Assembly: GCF_035268865.1 (NCBI RefSeq)
Contig: NZ_DATFKB010000191.1
Coordinates: 1-64,000, forward strand
DNA from: Salinivirga sp035268865
GTDB lineage: Bacteria > Bacteroidota > Bacteroidia > Bacteroidales > Salinivirgaceae
Direction of reading: 5' to 3'
Length of the DNA stretch: 64,000 nucleotides
Positions 60,125 through 64,000 of this stretch are shown here, piece after piece. Within the stretch, counting starts at the first letter, position 1. The number at the start of each line of letters is the position of its first letter. The position numbers and the translations under genes are program-made. The notes under the pieces were generated by a model. It saw only the letters and a program-made list of their open reading frames with translations, ran no database searches and had not been told where the DNA came from.

Positions 60125-61138
60125 ATGTATACATCTATAATTCGCCCACTTCTTTTCCAATTTAATCCCGAAAATGCGCACTGGTTAACTTTCCAGGCAC
60201 TTAAATTTTTACAATCAATCCCTTTTGGCCCTGCTATGCTTGAATCTTTTATGCAACCTGTGGAAGATCCGGTTAATATAATGGGACTTACATTCCGCAA
60301 TCGTGTTGGTGTAGCTGCGGGTTTAGATAAAAATGCAGAATTACTTCCGATATGGAAGTCACTGGGCTTTGGTTTTGCCGAAATAGGAACTGTTACGCCA
60401 CTTGGACAGCCGGGTAATCCACGTCCGAGACTTTTCAGATTGCCCGATGACCAGGCTTTAATTAACCGTATGGGTTTTAATAATGATGGTTTGGATATCA
60501 TCCGGGAGCGGCTAAAAAATCGTCCTAAAGATTATATTGTGGGCGGCAACCTGGGGAAAAATACTGCTACACCAAATGAACAGGCATTAAAAGATTACCT
60601 CCGGGTATTTATCGAACTTTACAACCTGGTTGATTACCTGGTAATTAATGTCAGTTGCCCCAATATCAGTGATCTGGATAAATTACAGGATCGCAAAGAA
60701 CTTGATACCATTCTTAAAGCAATTATGGAGCGACGAAACCAAATGGTTATTCACAAGCCCGTGTTGCTTAAAGTATCACCGGATTTAAATGATCATCAGC
60801 TAATGGATACTTTACAATTGGTTGCCGATCATAGTGTGGATGGCATTATTGCTACAAATACAAGTATCGGACGTACAGGATTAAGCGCAACTAAAGCACG
60901 CATAAATCAAATTGGTAATGGTGGTTTAAGTGGTTTACCCATATCAGAGCGGTCTACACAAATCATAGCTTTAGTTAAAAAAGAGTTGGGTAACGATTAT
61001 CCTGTTATTGGTTCAGGTGGTATTGTAAATGAAGCCCAGGCCAGGGCTAAACTTGATGCCGGAGCCGATATGTTACAGTTGTATACGGGGTTTATCTATC
61101 AAGGCATAGGTTTAATTAAGCGGTGTTTACAGTTGTAA
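60125..61138 (+). CDS. pyrD: Dihydroorotate dehydrogenase (quinone), class 2
   Basis: The fourth step of pyrimidine synthesis, coupling oxidation of dihydroorotate to quinone reduction at the membrane. The N-terminal helices (about 1-40, YTSIIRPLLFQFNPENAHWL) form the class 2 membrane-binding tunnel. FMN-binding motifs follow: GVAAGLDKNAELLPIW, EIGTVTPLGQPGNPRPRLFRL (in part EIGTVTPLGQPGNP), and INRMGFNNDG. The catalytic base is Ser177 in NVSCPN, which marks class 2. The C-terminal GSGGIVNEAQARAKLDAGAD and LYTGFIYQG are in place. At 337 residues it is complete. Confidence 0.96.
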   Translation: MYTSIIRPLLFQFNPENAHWLTFQALKFLQSIPFGPAMLESFMQPVEDPVNIMGLTFRNRVGVAAGLDKNAELLPIWKSLGFGFAEIGTVTPLGQPGNPRPRLFRLPDDQALINRMGFNNDGLDIIRERLKNRPKDYIVGGNLGKNTATPNEQALKDYLRVFIELYNLVDYLVINVSCPNISDLDKLQDRKELDTILKAIMERRNQMVIHKPVLLKVSPDLNDHQLMDTLQLVADHSVDGIIATNTSIGRTGLSATKARINQIGNGGLSGLPISERSTQIIALVKKELGNDYPVIGSGGIVNEAQARAKLDAGADMLQLYTGFIYQGIGLIKRCLQL

Positions 61139-61208
61139 TATTTTTTATGACTAAAAAAATATATCGTATATTGCAAAATAAGTGTAGAATTAAATAAAAA
61201 CAACATTT

Positions 61209-62378
61209 ATGCTGAACATAGCTCTATTTGGTCCTCCTGGTGCAGGAAAAGGAACGCAATCAAAAATGCTGATCGAAAAATACAACCTAACCTACATATC
61301 AACCGGAGATATTTTACGCGAAGAGATCGCTGAAGGCACTGAACTCGGTTTAAAAGCTAAGACAGTTATTGAAAAAGGAGGCCTGGCTTCCGATGAGATT
61401 ATTGTGCAAATTATAGAACAAAAAATTAAAAGAAATCCATATGCCAATGGATTTTTGTTTGATGGATTTCCCAGAACTATTGTACAGGCCTATATTCTCG
61501 AGGGTATGCTATTTAAAATGAATACAAGGCTTACCTGTATGTTGAGCCTTGAAGTACCTAAAGATGAACTAGTAAAGCGGTTACGTGAACGCGGAAAGGT
61601 TTCGGGCCGAAAAGATGACAATGAGGAGGTTATACAAAATCGTTTAAGGGAATATGATCAAAAAACCATCCCTGTAGCATCATTTTACAAAGATAAACAC
61701 ATATATTATGGTATTGAAGGCAGGGGATCGGTTGATGATGTTTTTCAGCGCCTTGATGATGCTATTAAGCGCTCATTAGAGGACCGTTGGGTTAATATTA
61801 TTTTGTTTGGATACCCAGGTGCCGGGAAAGGAACTCAGGCCAAAAAGGTAGCTGAGCAATATAACCTGCACTATATCTCAACAGGCAAAATTCTACGTCA
61901 AGAGATCAGAGATAATACCGATATTGGAAAACTGGCCAAACCCTATATGGAAAAAGGCGCCATTGTACCCGATGAGTATGCCATTAAATTGATTGAACGT
62001 AAAATGGAGGAGCATCATAAAGCCAATGGTTTTATTTTTAAGGGTTTTCCGCGTACCATGGTACAGGCCTATATTCTGGATGGTATGTTGCATAAGGTGG
62101 GCTCTACAGTTACTTCTGTGTTCGAACTTAAAATTACGGCTACAGAGGCCGTAAAACGACTTGTTGACAGGAGTAAAACAGAGCGCCGACGGCCATATGA
62201 TATGCAAATTGAGACCATCATTTCTCGTCTGGAAGAGTATGAGCAACGAACATTAAAAGCCAAGGAGTTTTACGATAAAAAACATCTGCTTCATGTAATT
62301 GATGGAATTGGCAGTGAAGATAACGTACAGGAGCGCTTAAAAAATGAAATCGACAAAGTGGTTCAACAGACACTTTAA
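61209..62378 (+). CDS. Tandem adenylate kinase (two kinase domains in one chain)
   Basis: Adenylate kinase converts ATP + AMP to 2 ADP. Bacterial enzymes are about 190-220 residues; this one is 389 because two complete, clearly homologous domains are joined. Domain 1 (1-190) has Walker A GPPGAGKGT (8-16), STGD (Asp34), FDGFPRT (Asp85) and the SGRKDD lid-side motif (132-137). Domain 2 (195-389) has Walker A GYPGAGKGT (201-209), but STGK (Lys227) and FKGFPRT (Lys278) replace the two magnesium-coordinating aspartates, and RKDD becomes RRPYD. Domain 1 should be active; domain 2 is likely altered or catalytically silent. A typing error is unlikely, since both codons are clean AAA and AAG. The stop lies 11 bases from that of the convergent FemAB gene. 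Confidence 0.92.
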   Translation: MLNIALFGPPGAGKGTQSKMLIEKYNLTYISTGDILREEIAEGTELGLKAKTVIEKGGLASDEIIVQIIEQKIKRNPYANGFLFDGFPRTIVQAYILEGMLFKMNTRLTCMLSLEVPKDELVKRLRERGKVSGRKDDNEEVIQNRLREYDQKTIPVASFYKDKHIYYGIEGRGSVDDVFQRLDDAIKRSLEDRWVNIILFGYPGAGKGTQAKKVAEQYNLHYISTGKILRQEIRDNTDIGKLAKPYMEKGAIVPDEYAIKLIERKMEEHHKANGFIFKGFPRTMVQAYILDGMLHKVGSTVTSVFELKITATEAVKRLVDRSKTERRRPYDMQIETIISRLEEYEQRTLKAKEFYDKKHLLHVIDGIGSEDNVQERLKNEIDKVVQQTL

Positions 62379-62389
62379 GGTATGCATTG

Positions 62390-63484
62390 TTAATTGTGAT
62401 ATCCTTGCATTTGTTGCTCTTCGGTACGGAATAATTGATATTCGCGTTCATTAAAAACATAGTCCCAGCAGCCCTGGCGATGGAAAAGGTGACCACCGAA
62501 TCCTTTTTTAAATCGATATAGTCCATACATAGGGTGGGTTGGGTCATCGGAAGGGGATACTCCAAACATGTCGTAGGTTTCGCAACCAGATTGCTGTGCT
62601 GTGAGCATGGCTTCCCACTGAAGTCTGTATGGTCCCATCAAGTGGCGGTTATTGGATGAAGAGGCGCCATATAGATAGGTGGCACGCCCATTGTTCATTG
62701 TCAGAATCATACCGGCTAGTGGCTCTTTATCTTTTTCGGCCAGCAGTAATTCAAGTTTTGTTTCGGGATCTTTTTTTTGGGCTTCCCAAAGCGCTTCAAA
62801 AAACTGATAATCATCGTAATGAATGTGGTTACGTAAAGTTGTTTCGCGGTATAAGCGATACCAGGTGGGAAGCGCTGTTTTATCGGCTCTCCGCACACTA
62901 ACACCCTTGCGCTCTGAAAGTCGCACGTTATAGCGCGTTTTTGATTTCATTTTCTGCAAAATACTTTCCGGTCTTTTATTCAGGTCAACAAATAGTGTGT
63001 TGCTTGGCAGCACATCGGTACCGGCTTTGCGCAATGCATGTGTCCGGGTACCGAAGTTCATGCGCAGTTCACGTACGTGTGGCGCAGGGTTACCAAGCCA
63101 ATTGCCATTTTCATCGAATCTTTCGGGCTCATAAACCCATGGTGATTCCCAGGAAACATCGAATCTCAGAAACAGACAATTTTTGGGCAAATAAACCTTA
63201 ATGCTTTCTGTAATTTGCTCCAGCACATCACCGTAATGATAGCTTTCCGGAATTTCAAAAGGAATGTAAGGTATATAGGCCATTGTAGCATCCGGTGCAA
63301 TCCGCTGCGTGAGTATGAGCATATCGGCATAGGTAATTAAACTATCTGATTCCGATAGCTCGAGATTAAATGCCTGAACATTCCAGCCATTTCTTTGCTT
63401 GAAATTGGCCCAAAAAGTTGTTTGTTGGGGAATATAGTTTTCCGAAATTTCCAACGGATGTTTTGTAACTACCTTTAAATCCAT
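62390..63484 (-). CDS. FemAB-type peptidoglycan bridge aminoacyltransferase-like protein
   Basis: The family transfers amino acids from aminoacyl-tRNA to lipid II (FemA/FemB) or related acceptors, using two GNAT-like domains. Family signs include KSKTRYNVRLSERKGVSVRR (about 180-200), LAGMILTMNNGRATYLYGASS (about 255-275) and MGPYRLQWEAMLTAQQSGCETYDMFGVSP (in part MGPYRLQWEAMLTAQQSGC), then YRFKKGFGGHL. The tRNA-binding coiled-coil arm of staphylococcal FemA is absent, so the substrate could be a different acyl donor. Length (364) suits the shorter bacterial group. Confidence 0.88.
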   Translation of the reverse strand: MDLKVVTKHPLEISENYIPQQTTFWANFKQRNGWNVQAFNLELSESDSLITYADMLILTQRIAPDATMAYIPYIPFEIPESYHYGDVLEQITESIKVYLPKNCLFLRFDVSWESPWVYEPERFDENGNWLGNPAPHVRELRMNFGTRTHALRKAGTDVLPSNTLFVDLNKRPESILQKMKSKTRYNVRLSERKGVSVRRADKTALPTWYRLYRETTLRNHIHYDDYQFFEALWEAQKKDPETKLELLLAEKDKEPLAGMILTMNNGRATYLYGASSSNNRHLMGPYRLQWEAMLTAQQSGCETYDMFGVSPSDDPTHPMYGLYRFKKGFGGHLFHRQGCWDYVFNEREYQLFRTEEQQMQGYHN

Positions 63485-63582
63485 AATTCCATTAAATTTT
63501 CGGCCGCGAATCTAATATTCTCTTATTTAAATTCCAAATCAATGAATGTCCTATAATTTATATTATGTTAAATAGAATATAT

Positions 63583-63618
63583 AAAAAGAAAGGGAGAAAA
63601 CCTTTTGTCTTCTCCCTT
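63583..63618 (-). terminator. Terminator after the TPR protein
   Basis: Minus strand: AAGGGAGAA pairs with TTCTCCCTT (plus-strand halves 63590-63598 and 63610-63618) with an 11-base loop, followed by CTTTTTATA. It ends the partial TPR gene. Confidence 0.75.
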
Positions 63619-63627
63619 CTATAGTAT

Positions 63628-64000
63628 TTAAAGTGATTCTAATTTCTTTTTCACCTCTTCAAGTTTTTCTGTATAACCCTCCTTACCACGTAATTGCATA
63701 TAAATGGTTTTAAGGTTTTTCAATACTTGTTTATCTTTTGGAGCAAGTTCATGTGCACGTTCAAAATATTTTGCTGCACGCATAAACTCTTTTTCAGCAT
63801 CTTTAAGCAGTTGTTTATACTCCTTCTCTTTTTCCAAAGGAAGATCGTTGGCCTGGTTCCTTAATTCTGCTGCTTTGTTGTAAAACAATCTGGCCATGTT
63901 GTACATTACATCCACATTATCGGGATCAATTTTCATGGCTTTGTCATAAGCTTCCTGAGCCTTTTCTGGATTACCCATTTCACTGTGAACATTACCCATA
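63628..64000 (-). CDS. TPR repeat protein, C-terminal part (continues past the window)
   Basis: Only the last 120 or so residues are in the window; the frame is open to the edge, and the first Met seen is probably internal. TPR motifs are visible (GNPEKAQEAYDKAMKIDPDN and KYFERAHELAPKDKQVLKNL), which form helical pairs for protein binding. The C-terminus is charged and coiled-coil-like (EGYTEKLEEVKKKLESL). N-terminal features such as a signal peptide cannot be judged from this window. A terminator follows. Confidence 0.8.
   Translation of the reverse strand, partial: MGNVHSEMGNPEKAQEAYDKAMKIDPDNVDVMYNMARLFYNKAAELRNQANDLPLEKEKEYKQLLKDAEKEFMRAAKYFERAHELAPKDKQVLKNLKTIYMQLRGKEGYTEKLEEVKKKLESL

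Noticed and set aside
1..64000. CRISPR arrays, insertion sequences, prophage or tRNA genes
   Set aside because: No regularly spaced repeats, transposase or integrase motifs, or cloverleaf-like sequences were seen in the gaps on either strand.

Overview
The window is an A+T-rich bacterial chromosome segment with 53 protein genes on both strands, mostly packed with short gaps. It most likely comes from the Bacteroidota, probably the Bacteroidales/Marinilabiliales side (inference). The evidence is: -7 promoter boxes of the TAnnTTTG type in front of many genes; families typical of the phylum (Reg_prop/Y_Y_Y sensors, DUF4252, DUF4295, DUF6340, DUF6913, PD40/TPR proteins); a very long SecA; and a five-gene methylmalonyl-CoA decarboxylase cluster as found in propionate-forming anaerobes. 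I see no tRNA, rRNA, CRISPR array, insertion sequence or prophage. The content is a housekeeping core with some unusual domain fusions.

Layout. 0.3-3.1 kb (minus): recG and a coiled-coil membrane protein. 3.2-11.7 kb (plus): a giant propeller sensor with a PP2C phosphatase output, an SLC12-like transporter, a NimA-like flavoprotein, an alkaline phosphatase lipoprotein and a small unknown protein. 11.7-20.4 kb (minus): a TonB-like protein, an acyl-carrier-like small protein, the mce-mmdA-oadG-biotin carrier-oadB sodium-pump cluster, and a NagZ/beta-lactamase-fold fusion. 20.5-23.8 kb (plus): a tricorn-type protease. 23.9-25.2 kb (minus): a 60-residue membrane protein and a glycosyltransferase. 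25.3-28.7 kb (plus): RelA/SpoT, a Fur-family regulator and a peroxiredoxin. 28.8-45.5 kb (minus): secA, DUF6913, dapA and a PQQ-type propeller; then lptD, UPF0316 and cinA, a ribosomal protein group (rpmB, rpmG, DUF4295), and ftsY, rimO, a bile-acid-type symporter, an acyltransferase and a class IV aminotransferase. 45.6-62.4 kb (plus): amidase, MCE protein, dnaA, map, fabG, a VWA protein, a DUF6340 lipoprotein, an M48 protease, ECF sigma/anti-sigma/DUF4252, a TPR-PD40 protein, an HTH regulator, pyrD and a tandem adenylate kinase. 62.4-64 kb (minus): a FemAB-type transferase and the end of a TPR protein.

How genes work together. The mmd cluster converts (R)-methylmalonyl-CoA to propionyl-CoA and couples this to sodium export. 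LptD, the amidase and the MCE protein all serve the outer envelope. The Fur-like regulator next to a peroxiredoxin suggests peroxide or metal control. The ECF sigma gene overlaps a small one-TM protein that is probably its anti-sigma factor.

Most interesting observations: an adenylate kinase made of two complete domains, in which the second has lysine at both Mg-coordinating aspartate positions; an OadB pump subunit with an added secreted N-terminal domain; an acyl-carrier-like protein with alanine at the phosphopantetheine serine position; a 612-base gene-free stretch with four copies of a TTGGATA motif; and a strand switch close to dnaA.
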